39,238 nt of DNA. It comes from Candidatus Paralachnospira avium (GTDB taxonomy: Bacteria > Bacillota > Clostridia > Lachnospirales > Lachnospiraceae). How positions within the stretch are numbered: the first letter of the stretch is position 1; each line of letters begins with the position of its first letter. Under the pieces are notes generated by a model, which saw nothing but the letters and a program-made list of their open reading frames with translations, was not told where the DNA came from and made no database searches. The stretch is taken from contig CAJFUL010000062.1 in assembly GCA_904420245.1 (NCBI GenBank), positions 1 through 39,238 on the forward strand. The letters run 5' to 3'. Below are positions 17,301-22,439 of this stretch, piece by piece. A program made the position numbers and the translations under genes.

Positions 17301-19179
17301 CATCGTGGCCGTGGCTCTGGGAGACCGGGTGTGGCTGGATGAGAACCGCGACGGCCTCCAGTCTCCCGGCGAGCCGGGAGTAGAGGGCGCTTTTGTGAAG
17401 CTCTACCGGCTGGACAGTGCGGACGATACCATCGGAGAGGATGAGGAACCTTATGCGACGGCCCTGACGGACGAAAACGGAGAATATCTCTTTGAAGGAC
17501 TTCCTCAGGGGTACTACGTTGTGGAATTCGATGTACGGGCGCTGACCACCGACGGGTATACGTATCAATATGCGTTCACGGAAGCGGACGCCGGAGGAAC
17601 CAGCTTTACCAGCGGAGACGATTCGGATGCCGTGTATGCGGCCGATGAAAGCGACCGGGTAAGACGGACAGAAGTGATCCCTCTGTTCTTCGGACAGGAT
17701 CCGGAGATCTCACAGGATGGGAATAAGACAGACAGGACCTGGGATGCCGGTCTCTGGGTGTACAGCGCTTTGGGCGGATATGTCTTTGAAGACACCAACT
17801 ATACGGATTATCAGGATCTGGATACAGACCGTATGGATGGGCCTCTGCCTGGAACTGTCGTACAGCTTTACCGGGTGATCAACGGGGTCCGGGAGGAGGA
17901 GCCGATCCGGGAAACCACAGTAGGCGAGAATGGACGGTACTTCTTCGACCAGCTGGCTGAGGGCCAATATCAGGTGTACTTCCAGTTCCCTGAAGGTTAT
18001 ACAGCCGTGGATTCTCCTGACGGAGAAAAGAATCCGGATACAAACCTGTCCGACACCAACGATTCCGACTGCTGCGTCTTTGCAGACGGAGATTACACCA
18101 ACGGTTATACAGAGATCATCACTCTGGGCTACAATACCGTGGATGAGACCTGGGATGCCGGAGCCAACAAGCTGGGCGCCATCGGCGACTATGTGTGGTA
18201 CGATCTGGATAAGGACGGCATCCAGGATGAAGGGGAAGAGCCGGTGGCAGGAGCCACAGTAAGGCTCCAGTACCGGATGAGCAATGAGGATCAGTGGCAG
18301 ATCTGGCCAGGAGGCGTGACAGAGACCGATGAAAACGGAAGGTATCTGTTCGCCGGACTGCCGGGAGGAGAGGACTATCCGATCCAGTACCGGGTGGTAT
18401 TTGACTTCGATGATCCGGGAACGACCATCACCGTGACCAATTCCAGGGCCAATGACCTGGGCGGACAGATGGAAGCCCTGACAGAGGAAGAGGGAGCCGC
18501 TTTAGACTCGGATGCTCTCGGTATCTACCTGAGCAATCTTGGATACGTGACCACTACGATCACACTGGGATACGGTGAGACGGATCTGACCTGGGATGCG
18601 GGCATCATTGAAACGGCCTGCGGAATGGGTGACTTTGTATGGCATGACAAGAACCGGAACGGGATCCAGGATGAAGGAGAAGAAGGGATCGGAGGGATCC
18701 CCGTGGTACTGGAGACGAATGCTTCCGGTGATCTGACCAATGAAGAGGCATGGACGCAAGTCGGCGAGACCGTGACCAATGAAAATGGTTATTACAGGTT
18801 CCTGGATCTTCGGGAAGGTTATTACCGGGTGAGGTTCCAGATTTCGGCGCCTTACATCGTGACCGGCAGCAATCAGGGAGACGGAGCAGAGGCGTATGTC
18901 TATGATTCGGATGCTTCCAGACTGACAGGTGACGACTGGTATATGAGCCGGATCTTCTACCTGGAGGATGACCAGTATGACTGGACCTGGGATGCAGGTG
19001 TTTATCTGGAATCCGACATCCCCACTGAGATCCGCACAGAATATGTGACGAAACCCGGCGGAGGAGTCTATACAGGCGAGGACACCAACATTTCCCTCTG
19101 GATCGGACTGGGCTGCGCGGCTGCGGCAGTTATGGCTGCGGTGGCAGTGATCGGTGTGAAACGGAGAAAAGTAAAATAA
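5344..19179 (+). CDS. Giant SpaA/Cna_B- and SdrD_B-repeat cell-surface adhesin
   Basis: This protein has 4611 residues. It starts at ATG 5344, six bases after AAGGAGG; the longer ORF from 5272 begins inside the -10 box and is rejected. In order: signal peptide (about 1-37), N-terminal beta domains (about 40-405), about 24 tandem SpaA/Cna_B-like domains (406-3139), larger DUF11/fimbrial-type beta domains (about 3140-3824), five SdrD_B-like domains (3825-4557), a Gly-rich VYTGED segment (4575-4580), a membrane span (4583-4604) and the tail KRRKVK. SpaA domains usually form a Lys-Asn isopeptide bond with Glu as catalyst. The result would be a long, protease-resistant stalk on the cell surface. 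No ligand can be named. No classical LPXTG motif and no sortase gene are in the window. Confidence 0.93.
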   Translation: MERKRTWKRRLLALFMALLVISGSVIPSAGDLVSYAEGQASDASSAAPSGNGETRADSGATISLSAGLTSSEAGYVVSGEMMTLTITFTVPPLEAGGSYLASQITVTVPEGVTLSQGVNSSVVESTEQVGDIYIINLQSSLDAGVSHTIQIPAQTQNFVLENGEILEFPMMFTSSYQLEGEDQTRQMEAEANPSVEVKATDGWRVEKTIRTQDGQAVIDRVTDGGVEYYELTYYIDAINQSSAADGTEEDVWNRLGRLDFAVDAEGKPVFSLVDQLPSNTPAGGGATVVSVSTEGRGVLSEGTDYIVNRNDQGEAVSIAFLALDTLVENDPGQYQYVDTGAPIDTQYTVTLRYPVEPYLSDVDQDMTIWDLTNTAQLDYQLIGEEPVTKGDDAQVSLGGYREGAESSDIIVEKYLQIGDTKVKLDASAAESYGTASFGLYRTEDGDEVARNINNQTVGNPTEVDENGQVAFEDLLVGRTYYLEETAVPFGFGSIDGRVAVTILEDGTISLAGEYENVQIVDGVVQVTNTAEDIGVLEFWKYGKDASGNTSALAGAEFTLINREDPELVFTAVSDADGRVVFPAVPGGEYTLSETGLPEGSQYSLGEDRAVTIVSGQVNHPAWSDEGSTAERPVYLNESSYGYFKLIKKSQDQDSQGRDVFLEGARFGLYYDEACEDPVLDAEGAAVILTTGADGTVTSPMLPEGDYYLKELEAPDGYVLDETPHPVTVASMTTLECEILNEAKVPLLINKVGILGTNLYREELAGAVFEIYSDPEGQDLVGTVETYLDATGRSTTRIPGTASEQLLVKAGTYYYKEIEAPEGYVSDGAIHPIEVTKEETVTEVTNSSNYGQFKVRKVDAADTEKGLAGAEFEIYDNPECTGEPVGTFETGLDGWGYSPLLPAEGRTYYLKEVTAPDGYSVQIEIIKGIDRNGFGTGTGDGLTLVAEGQTELTVTNAEKVGIQIIKQDSKSGGLISGVLFGLYEDPDVAEGDADGTAALETASTGADGTCTFSDLEADTTYYVKELSTPAGYAEDHTVYEVKTNAADSQDKLVEKLVYNDRLGKIQLVKTTTMDGTAADPEFPMAGVRFSLYSCDQDGNYEEGDRITGKTGMTGGYIVTDGQGRASVDGLEPGWYMLVEESVEGYAPLSIKIQVTPGMNQNVSAGGPYDSHTEEIVNKPVMGKFSIKKVSSIQADTGIAATFDLYKEINGEYVKTDMTVSTGSDGAYASGWLEPGNYRLVETGVTGDYTIDASKNYDFTIEAGKTNTQYVEDPIENAPKGRLLIEKTASMDGTESAYEGAVFELYKAVTGDAGNDCVPGNLVGTDTTDSKGSAVFDDLDAGSYWLAERSIDHYEEKAPVSVTVSAGQNRTDLGGQTADPVKVVNMPVDGKVEIKKVDSTDQTKGVSATFKLYPAKEGQGDSQDGSNLEYSDTEAAVIRTDAATGLGSLGEDQWLTPGWYKVVEESAADGYVKDPAPKYIKIEAGKTNRDLVTDPVENDPMGRISIDKTAVFSVVGSDGTGDAGTFSRYDLTGSVFTIYQKTGDTFDPHNPGTAVAVIDLTNRSSGTSDLLAPGEYWVVETTTPDGYEPAAAVAVTVEAGKTAAATNHEDGDPSIDNKPTEWGRLRFYKFCLNDDTLVDGAQFELYVVDEENGTETVLDNGTTVKLRQVTGSISYGGDDSGILESGTAGEGSAVTTDLPEGTYYLKEVSLEKVEAQDPYNREWGWVTQWTGPITVVKGSESVVDRIDNYYIEPIEGTKQDKSQQGLPGAWFAAFESSDAAQKAYAAADGMVLHGIMEEFWNNISKPAEQAKYMQQYGAADLAVSGDNGTFTFDDLAPGRTYWIVEIAPPSGYSLPDVNDAVRQVTVEDDGTLVGDLIYQDIELGRLQVAKFTTLNGVAFPVEGVTIHVYRAVAAETGQTTGYVDDEGTYYSKRDIDEATGQAVPIATGTTDGEGLYTSVLIPSGVYIVEEDTNTLPGEVGIPDEADNEKTYRIVVVDKSLVDVNDDYARLERGSGFYNPAKYGKFFLKKVSSLDANTLVRASFKLYRQNQDGAVSDPVQVEDAEGKPVDYVITTSTDPSDPSVESIYLEPGIYYLVEQSVDGQYTVDADPIPITIRSGEITGAGDASVSSGDEPFVVQNVPQGSLTLEKLGVFGVDETPLSGVEFKLYRQTESNTTDGQLNRAGLKEEDRVATLVTGTNGQDSVSGLDAGTYWLVETGLGDQNYHYELTKDSYGEAVTIQPGQTTDLTGDAAIENPIHAGKFQLQKIFSDGTSTTATFLVERWHDGQWTDALETADGEYTRYEFTTDGASAYLSEYLEPGTYRITELRTGTGDYKLADPFEITIAAGQITRNIDGTASGVGSDGTSITVTNIKQGSLAIEKTGVFQGEEIEKLAGVTFELYKNTGNADTDLQGTPISVYVGGETVTKIVTGTDGTVTAGRIDPGDYWLVETDLGVHDDQGKYTLDGVSPISVEIRSGDTVRLTGDDAIENVTRYGRLEIQKVDFHSEALLSGARFTIHKTADCSDASLGLLTTGTDGKAVSELLPAGEYYLKETVSPDGYTASAQIHGPYTVRANAVTEASEANGTVIPNEKLFSIEITKQDSGDSSVLLDGAEFGLYDSEDDALADQASLNAGNAAEHAIDRAETKNGKAVFEGLTIGGVKGDKTASRIYYLIELKAPAGYAEDYEIHEVTISYGQDTVTEVSYPNEAMGRIRLLKVGQWNGASQNLAGAEFAFYPVSGNGVSHAADAQPAETQTTDVNGVLTTDPLPAGWYEVVETKAPDGYRASETSYWVEVENTKTNTQLYDTPVVNVPVKGNFRLEKVASDGITALPGAVFEFYKKDASGDYVLADENQPTFTVEMIGGRAVYPSAMLEPGDYMIKEVTAPTVDGIGYTVDSTPIYITIQAGATVDLTGENAVKNYPKLSVTLTKRGDEKNGSPLLSGAVFQMYSDPSLAEEYKVGDPVTTGGNGAATWTNLDAGTYYIKEISAPEGYAVTEEAKEVTVPKVTSLENLVVNFGDWENEANAGRILIRKTNMDGVQMLSGAQFNIYGQDEDGNYTVLMNKTPLETDGTGTVLSGLLPAGENGTSYRVVEVKAPDGYSLDSVFHPTEQVITVYPIHNPVYTEGGENQNVVTFRNKRQVDIGQFAPDIRKEIGDGDEDYTDGAVQAEESLLLAPYTVKFKVSGLADGSNELPADSFTVTDEDIKLYTLDHSAADSGTYVEKAADDRDYTINEVTVYPAHNGDPEEAVTAEVQYKTSLSSDQWITKASGLELDAARVVSLEGDGAAAVRIVYGNVLAGFTAEEGFEMEVTFAKREGDMIGSGIPEIRRITNTATVDWSYTYKDETGNGKVQSGSDESNEVEALIPPSNQVLPQVLLTNQITNLSEGGVFYTGQTIDFQVNVVNVQNTAGNAPEFKAPIVAIDLPAYTELDSERGFIIYQTKVVNGVVQRVELVEGRDFTVTEAETDAVIGMEGGSYVTGEAKTTRYIFEFSEDISLEPDTIAGENSKLTIAYGATLGYEKPTNLQNLYSPAYLSSGYLLPESYENPLGLSFKGYQSSTQDNDEIDDSIGMDLEYLNQPVGFTVLNETQIQLLKTVSDEPDSGFGTAQVDVYPNENVYYKLTLYNNSDTGVTTARFIDILPFNGDTYVFRSGDGSGITNRNTTIPTGQGYEEMLLESVTAEDENAAIYYYVEGDGLANSWEREKRAERTAQEELPMLYEASGNVWESAGDGYWTTEKPDDMSLVTAVGIEVNFPDGEALAPGATYEVELTMKAPGYTADKIEEYADTVMANSAALAVVREGEDSINPTRDIVEPNKVEAGLSLPVGAIGDYAWYDLNNNGLQDDGAGSEAANVEVVLYQTTVTKYGDTNFRSEETEIARTVTDGTGYYLFEDLPCNYLKNGAEEGSLDPDDYVGGTIYYYRVKFGIPGEHSAALRYGGSETEGENSRIDSNIDANGWTDYLTLRILNRETDGRDMIYGEENLDVDAGFIVAVALGDRVWLDENRDGLQSPGEPGVEGAFVKLYRLDSADDTIGEDEEPYATALTDENGEYLFEGLPQGYYVVEFDVRALTTDGYTYQYAFTEADAGGTSFTSGDDSDAVYAADESDRVRRTEVIPLFFGQDPEISQDGNKTDRTWDAGLWVYSALGGYVFEDTNYTDYQDLDTDRMDGPLPGTVVQLYRVINGVREEEPIRETTVGENGRYFFDQLAEGQYQVYFQFPEGYTAVDSPDGEKNPDTNLSDTNDSDCCVFADGDYTNGYTEIITLGYNTVDETWDAGANKLGAIGDYVWYDLDKDGIQDEGEEPVAGATVRLQYRMSNEDQWQIWPGGVTETDENGRYLFAGLPGGEDYPIQYRVVFDFDDPGTTITVTNSRANDLGGQMEALTEEEGAALDSDALGIYLSNLGYVTTTITLGYGETDLTWDAGIIETACGMGDFVWHDKNRNGIQDEGEEGIGGIPVVLETNASGDLTNEEAWTQVGETVTNENGYYRFLDLREGYYRVRFQISAPYIVTGSNQGDGAEAYVYDSDASRLTGDDWYMSRIFYLEDDQYDWTWDAGVYLESDIPTEIRTEYVTKPGGGVYTGEDTNISLWIGLGCAAAAVMAAVAVIGVKRRKVK
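6559..14760 (+). repeat. Array of about 24 diverged SpaA/Cna_B-like protein domains
   Basis: Domains start near residues 406, 534, 641, 744, 850, 960, 1062, 1181, 1279, 1388, 1500, 1621, 1750, 1882, 2021, 2141, 2258, 2373, 2493, 2592, 2709, 2814, 2923 and 3025 of the adhesin. Each has a first strand ending in Lys, usually an LxGAxFxLY-like segment, a YxLxE(x)xPxGY-like segment with Glu, and a final strand with Asn. By eye, the Lys/Glu/Asn set is complete in all but the thirteenth domain, where Gln stands at the Asn position. The repeats are diverged in DNA, so the gene should be fairly stable. Confidence 0.88.
8884..12819 (+). repeat. Higher-order two-domain repeat inside the SpaA array
   Basis: Two domain types alternate. 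Type A begins GKxxxKKVxS and has (A)TFxLY instead of GAxFxLY. Type B begins GxLxIEKxxxF or similar and keeps the GVxFELYK pattern. A-B pairs lie at 8884-9504, 9505-10203, 11404-12114 and 12115-12819; the last three are 233-237 residues long. Three unpaired domains (10204-11403) separate the two blocks. This suggests growth by duplication of two-domain units. Confidence 0.6.
16816..19014 (+). repeat. Five SdrD_B-like domains at the C-terminal end of the adhesin
   Basis: Each unit opens with a GDYVWxDxNxDGxQDxGE-type segment and closes with (T)WDAG or DAG. Openings are IGDYAWYDLNNNG, LGDRVWLDENRDG, LGGYVFEDTNYTD, IGDYVWYDLDKDG and MGDFVWHDKNRNG, near residues 3825, 3990, 4142, 4278 and 4427. 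Asp/Asn-rich loops of this family bind calcium. The third unit has lost the DG loop (DTNYTDYQDLD) and may not bind it. Confidence 0.85.
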
Positions 19180-19193
19180 ACAGGCAGTAAAGG

Positions 19194-19250
19194 AACGAGG
19201 CGGTATACGGCAGTATACCGCCTCGTTTATACTAAAAAAATTTTTGTTCC
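19194..19250 (+). terminator. Terminator after the giant adhesin gene
   Basis: A perfect 15-bp inverted repeat (19194-19208 with 19213-19227) with loop GGCA is followed by TATACTAAAAAAATTTTTG. The immediate U-tract is short, but the stem is very stable. It separates the adhesin gene from the next gene's promoter. Confidence 0.75.
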
Positions 19251-19256
19251 GGCCTT

Positions 19257-19302
19257 TGTGACAGAATTTTGTGACTGCCCTGTGATTCTCCGATGGTATG
19301 AT
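19257..19302 (+). promoter_or_regulatory. Promoter of the MucBP-like gene with a SARP-type direct-repeat operator
   Basis: TGTGACT (19270-19276), four bases, then TGTGATT (19281-19287) repeats with an 11-bp period. Nine bases later is TATGAT (19297-19302) with an extended TGG. From the first repeat to the end of the -10 box it is 33 bp, exactly as at 5241-5273, and the first nine bases are identical. A further TGTGACA lies at 19257-19263, 13 bp upstream and so out of phase. No consensus -35 box is present at 16-18 bp. Confidence 0.72.
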
Positions 19303-19390
19303 AAGACCAGAAAACAGGAAATCGCATAAGGCCGGAACGACAGACGGCCGGGCATACAGGAATCATAAGAGACAGAGAGGAATGGTAGGT

Positions 19391-21226
19391 ATGAAAAAAA
19401 GGATCAAAGCATTGCTTTTAGTGTTGTGTATGCTGACAGCCAGCTTTGGTGCGTTCGGGATCACATCCGGCGCGGCCAGCTTCAGCGTTCAGCCTCAGGT
19501 TGCCGACGGACCGGGGGTGCAGAAGTTCCTTCTGACCAACAACGGCGAGGCCGGAAACTTTACCGTGAGCGACGGACAGACCGTTTACGCGGATGCCGGA
19601 GCCAGTGTAGCTTTTAATGTACAGGGCAGTGAGCGGATGAATATCATCGTCACCAGAGAGGCGACAGGTGAGAAAGTAGTTTCTCGTTCCATGAACGCGC
19701 ACTTTGTTCCGATCTACTGCCAGTATGGAGACAGCAATCCTGTCCAGACCGGTACGGCCACGGCGTATCTGGATGAGGGACAGACGAGAGTCACGGTGGA
19801 CGCCATGGTTGGCGTAGGCTCTGAAATGTATGAATGTGCCAATAACAGCGCTTTTATCACTTACGGAACACCTTCCGTTACGTTCCAGTATACAAAGGTG
19901 GTACAGCAGCCCAGGACAGTGACCGTTTACTTCATCGATGAGAATGGATATTCCATCGGCAGCGACACGTTTACGATCCAGCCGGGCAGCAGCGCTACTT
20001 ATGAAGTTCCCGCTTCTCTGACGGTGAATGGAAGGAATTATAATCTGGCAGGCGGACAGCAGTCTACCATTACCCAGGATTACAACAATACGACTGCTTC
20101 CTACACGGTGATCTATCAGAGTGAAGCCCAGGCGCCTTCCAGCCCTTATACCATTTCCATCCAGTACGCGGATTCTGAGACCGGCGCAGTCATCCATACA
20201 GAGACGGTGACAGTTCCTGTGGGCGGCAGCGTGGATTTCCAGGTGGCAGGTTCTTATGTGACTTCTTCCTATACAGAGTATGAGCGGGCTGCAGGTCAGC
20301 CTTCCGTGATCCATCATACCTCCGGAGAGGCCACCAGGACATATACCGTATACTTTGACCGGGTAACGGAGCAGAAACCTTATACCATTACCATTTATTG
20401 CGTAGATTCTGTGACAGGAACGCTTCTGTCTTCTGCTTCTGAGACGGTAGAGGTAAACGGGACTGCCGTATATACGCTTCCCAGCAGCTTGTCCCACGGC
20501 GGCAGCGAATACCTGCTGGCTTCCGGACAGGGTACGGAGATCCGTCATTCCTACGGCGGCAGCCAGAGAACTTACTATGTATATTACAATGAGGTAGGAG
20601 CAGATCTGCCCAGTGAATATCAGGTAGCAGTTCGTTATATCGATATTACCAGCAATGAGACGATCTACAGCGAAAGCGTAACGGCGGCGGACGGGCAGAC
20701 CCTGACCATCAATGTACCGGAAAGCTATGAGGCGGATGGAGAAGAATATGTGCTGCTCTCCGGACAGTCTTCTCCCATCAGTCATAATTTCTACAGCCCC
20801 AGAAGGACCTACGCAGTTTACTACAGGAATGTGAACGATACAGCCAATGCAGGGACTGAAGTCAATGAGATCGTCCAGATCATCGAAGTGGAAGGAGAGC
20901 AGGTAGAGCAGGTAGTGACTGAGGTCACGACACCCGGCGGTGAGGATGAAGAGGAAACCACCGTCATCTATGATGAAGAAGGACAGATCATTCCGGATGA
21001 AAATGTCCCGTTAGCGCCTTCCGTACCGGAGACGGAAACCGAGGAAGAGACCACCGAGGCGGAAACGGCCCAGATCGAGGATGAGACGGTTCCCATGGCG
21101 GCGTCTGTATCCGGCGGGAACGGCCCGTCCGCGGGACTGATCACAGGGATCTCTGTGGCAGCCGCAGCAGTCATCGCGGCCATCATCGCTTTCGTAGTGA
21201 TCCGGAAAAAGAGACGTGAAGCATAA
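19391..21226 (+). CDS. MucBP-like repeat surface protein with C-terminal membrane anchor
   Basis: This protein has 611 residues. The start chosen is ATG 19391, where a typical signal peptide begins (MKKRIKALLLVLCML, with cleavage near residue 29-30); the ORF extends upstream to 19298 without a signal-like N-terminus. An N-terminal beta domain (about 30-170) is followed by four MucBP-like repeats (about 173-480), an acidic Glu/Thr-rich stretch (about 490-575), a membrane span (about 584-604) and the tail RKKRREA. No LPXTG-type motif precedes the span, so it is probably membrane-anchored. MucBP domains are known in mucin-binding proteins; the ligand here is inferred. It has its own SARP-type promoter and terminator. 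Confidence 0.88.
   Translation: MKKRIKALLLVLCMLTASFGAFGITSGAASFSVQPQVADGPGVQKFLLTNNGEAGNFTVSDGQTVYADAGASVAFNVQGSERMNIIVTREATGEKVVSRSMNAHFVPIYCQYGDSNPVQTGTATAYLDEGQTRVTVDAMVGVGSEMYECANNSAFITYGTPSVTFQYTKVVQQPRTVTVYFIDENGYSIGSDTFTIQPGSSATYEVPASLTVNGRNYNLAGGQQSTITQDYNNTTASYTVIYQSEAQAPSSPYTISIQYADSETGAVIHTETVTVPVGGSVDFQVAGSYVTSSYTEYERAAGQPSVIHHTSGEATRTYTVYFDRVTEQKPYTITIYCVDSVTGTLLSSASETVEVNGTAVYTLPSSLSHGGSEYLLASGQGTEIRHSYGGSQRTYYVYYNEVGADLPSEYQVAVRYIDITSNETIYSESVTAADGQTLTINVPESYEADGEEYVLLSGQSSPISHNFYSPRRTYAVYYRNVNDTANAGTEVNEIVQIIEVEGEQVEQVVTEVTTPGGEDEEETTVIYDEEGQIIPDENVPLAPSVPETETEEETTEAETAQIEDETVPMAASVSGGNGPSAGLITGISVAAAAVIAAIIAFVVIRKKRREA
19907..20833 (+). repeat. Four MucBP-like repeats
   Basis: Units start near residues 173, 250, 329 and 407 of the protein, each about 78 residues long. 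Each opens with a strand such as TVTVYFIDENG, TISIQYADSETG, TITIYCVDSVTG or QVAVRYIDITSN, contains an LxxGQxxxIxHxY-like segment and ends with RTYxVYY or a variant. This is the pattern of MucBP-type and related beta-grasp-like repeats. Confidence 0.75.
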
Positions 21227-21242
21227 TAGATCATGACCCTGT

Positions 21243-21272
21243 GAGGGGCTGCCGGCCGGCAGCCCCTCTTTT
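21243..21272 (+). terminator. Terminator after the MucBP-like gene
   Basis: A perfect palindrome gives an 11-bp stem (21243-21253 with 21258-21268), loop GGCC, followed by TTTT. It lies 17 bases past the stop codon. Confidence 0.88.
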
Positions 21273-21299
21273 GCGCGATGTTTCCATGGAGCAAAACAC

Positions 21300-21410
21300 T
21301 CTGTGGGACCTGGCCGCGGCCGCTTCGCTCCGGCCGCCGCGAAGCGAGCGCCGTCTGCGCCGAACAGCCCGCCGCAGGCGGAGGATCCTGCCGCGCAGGG
21401 CTTTTTTGCA
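21300..21410 (+). other. GC-rich structured intergenic island upstream of prmA
   Basis: This part of the 253-base gap is much more GC-rich than its surroundings. It contains a hairpin (CGCTTCGC at 21321-21328 with GCGAAGCG at 21339-21346). A second small hairpin (21387-21391 with 21395-21399) is followed by TTTTTT at 21402-21407 and could act as an extra terminator before the prmA promoter. The open frame through it looks like compositional coding only. A similar island lies at 25609-25760. Confidence 0.45.
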
Positions 21411-21418
21411 AATAAGGC

Positions 21419-21447
21419 TTGCCGCAGGCTCTTCTTTCAGGTATACT
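21419..21447 (+). promoter_or_regulatory. Predicted promoter of the prmA operon
   Basis: TTGCCG (21419-21424) and TATACT (21442-21447) are 17 bp apart, ending 32 bases before the prmA ATG. The -35 match is moderate; the placement after two terminators supports it. Confidence 0.5.
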
Positions 21448-21479
21448 TTATAGTTAGTGCTGAATACGAGGTGAAACCT

Positions 21480-22436
21480 ATGAAATGGAAAAAATATACC
21501 ATTGACACCACCACAGAGGCGGTGGATCTGATCAGCGCCATGCTGGATGAGAAAGGGATCGAGGGGATCGAGATCGAGGACTGCGTGCCTCTCACGGAGG
21601 ATGAGACCAAGGGGATGTTCATCGACATCCTCCCGGAGCTGCCCCCCGACGACGGCAGGGCAAAGGTCAGCTTTTATCTGGAGGAAGAGGACGGCACCGC
21701 GGACCTTCTGGCCGGCGTGCAGGAGGGACTTGCGGAGCTTCGCATGTTCGCGGATCTGGGGGACGGCACCATTACCTGTTCCGAGACAGAGGATAAGGAC
21801 TGGGTCAACAACTGGAAGCAGTATTTCCATCCCTTTACCGTGGACCAGATCCTCATCAAGCCCACCTGGGAGGAAGTGCCGCCGGAGCATAAGGACAAGC
21901 TGATGATCGAGATCGATCCCGGGACGGCCTTCGGGACCGGGTCCCATGAGACGACGCAGTTATGCATCCGGCAGCTCCAGAAGTATCTGAGGCCGGGAGA
22001 TAAGGTGCTGGATGTGGGGACCGGGAGCGGGATCCTGGGGATCGCGGCCCTGAAGCTGGGGGCCGGATACGTCTTTGGGACAGATCTGGACGAGCACGCG
22101 GTGGAAGCGGCCAGGGAGAATGTGGAAGTCAATGGATTTACGGAGGAACAGTTTCAGCTGGCCTTCGGGAATATCATCGACGATGAGGAATTGCAGGAGC
22201 GGGCCGGCCTGGACAAGTATGAGATCGCGGTGGCCAATATCCTGGCGCCGGTGATCATTCTCCTCCAGGGAGAGGCAGCGCGTCATCTGAAGCCGGGCGG
22301 CATTTTCATCACTTCCGGTATCATCAATACCAAGGAAGAGGAAGTGCGGGAGGCATTCCTCGGGAATCCCCAGTGGGAGATCCTGGAGACCACCCGCCAG
22401 AATGACTGGGTCTCCTTTACGGCCAGAAAGAAGTAA
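21480..22436 (+). CDS. prmA: Ribosomal protein L11 methyltransferase
   Basis: This 318-residue cytoplasmic enzyme transfers methyl groups from S-adenosylmethionine to ribosomal protein L11. The N-terminal substrate-binding domain (about 1-110) is followed by the Rossmann methyltransferase domain. The family signature GTAFGTGSHETTQLC lies near residue 150, motif I DVGTGSGILGIAALKLGA near 178, and NILAPVI near 253. The ORF extends upstream to 21303 through a GC-rich non-coding-looking region; ATG 21480, six bases after GAGGTG, gives the usual family length. rsmE follows after three bases, as in many Firmicutes. Confidence 0.95.
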   Translation: MKWKKYTIDTTTEAVDLISAMLDEKGIEGIEIEDCVPLTEDETKGMFIDILPELPPDDGRAKVSFYLEEEDGTADLLAGVQEGLAELRMFADLGDGTITCSETEDKDWVNNWKQYFHPFTVDQILIKPTWEEVPPEHKDKLMIEIDPGTAFGTGSHETTQLCIRQLQKYLRPGDKVLDVGTGSGILGIAALKLGAGYVFGTDLDEHAVEAARENVEVNGFTEEQFQLAFGNIIDDEELQERAGLDKYEIAVANILAPVIILLQGEAARHLKPGGIFITSGIINTKEEEVREAFLGNPQWEILETTRQNDWVSFTARKK

Positions 22437-22439
22437 GCG

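Noticed and set aside
21387-21407. Attenuator in the prmA leader
   Set aside because: The small hairpin with TTTTTT lies upstream of the predicted prmA promoter, so it would not be in that transcript; at most it is a back-up terminator for the adhesin side.
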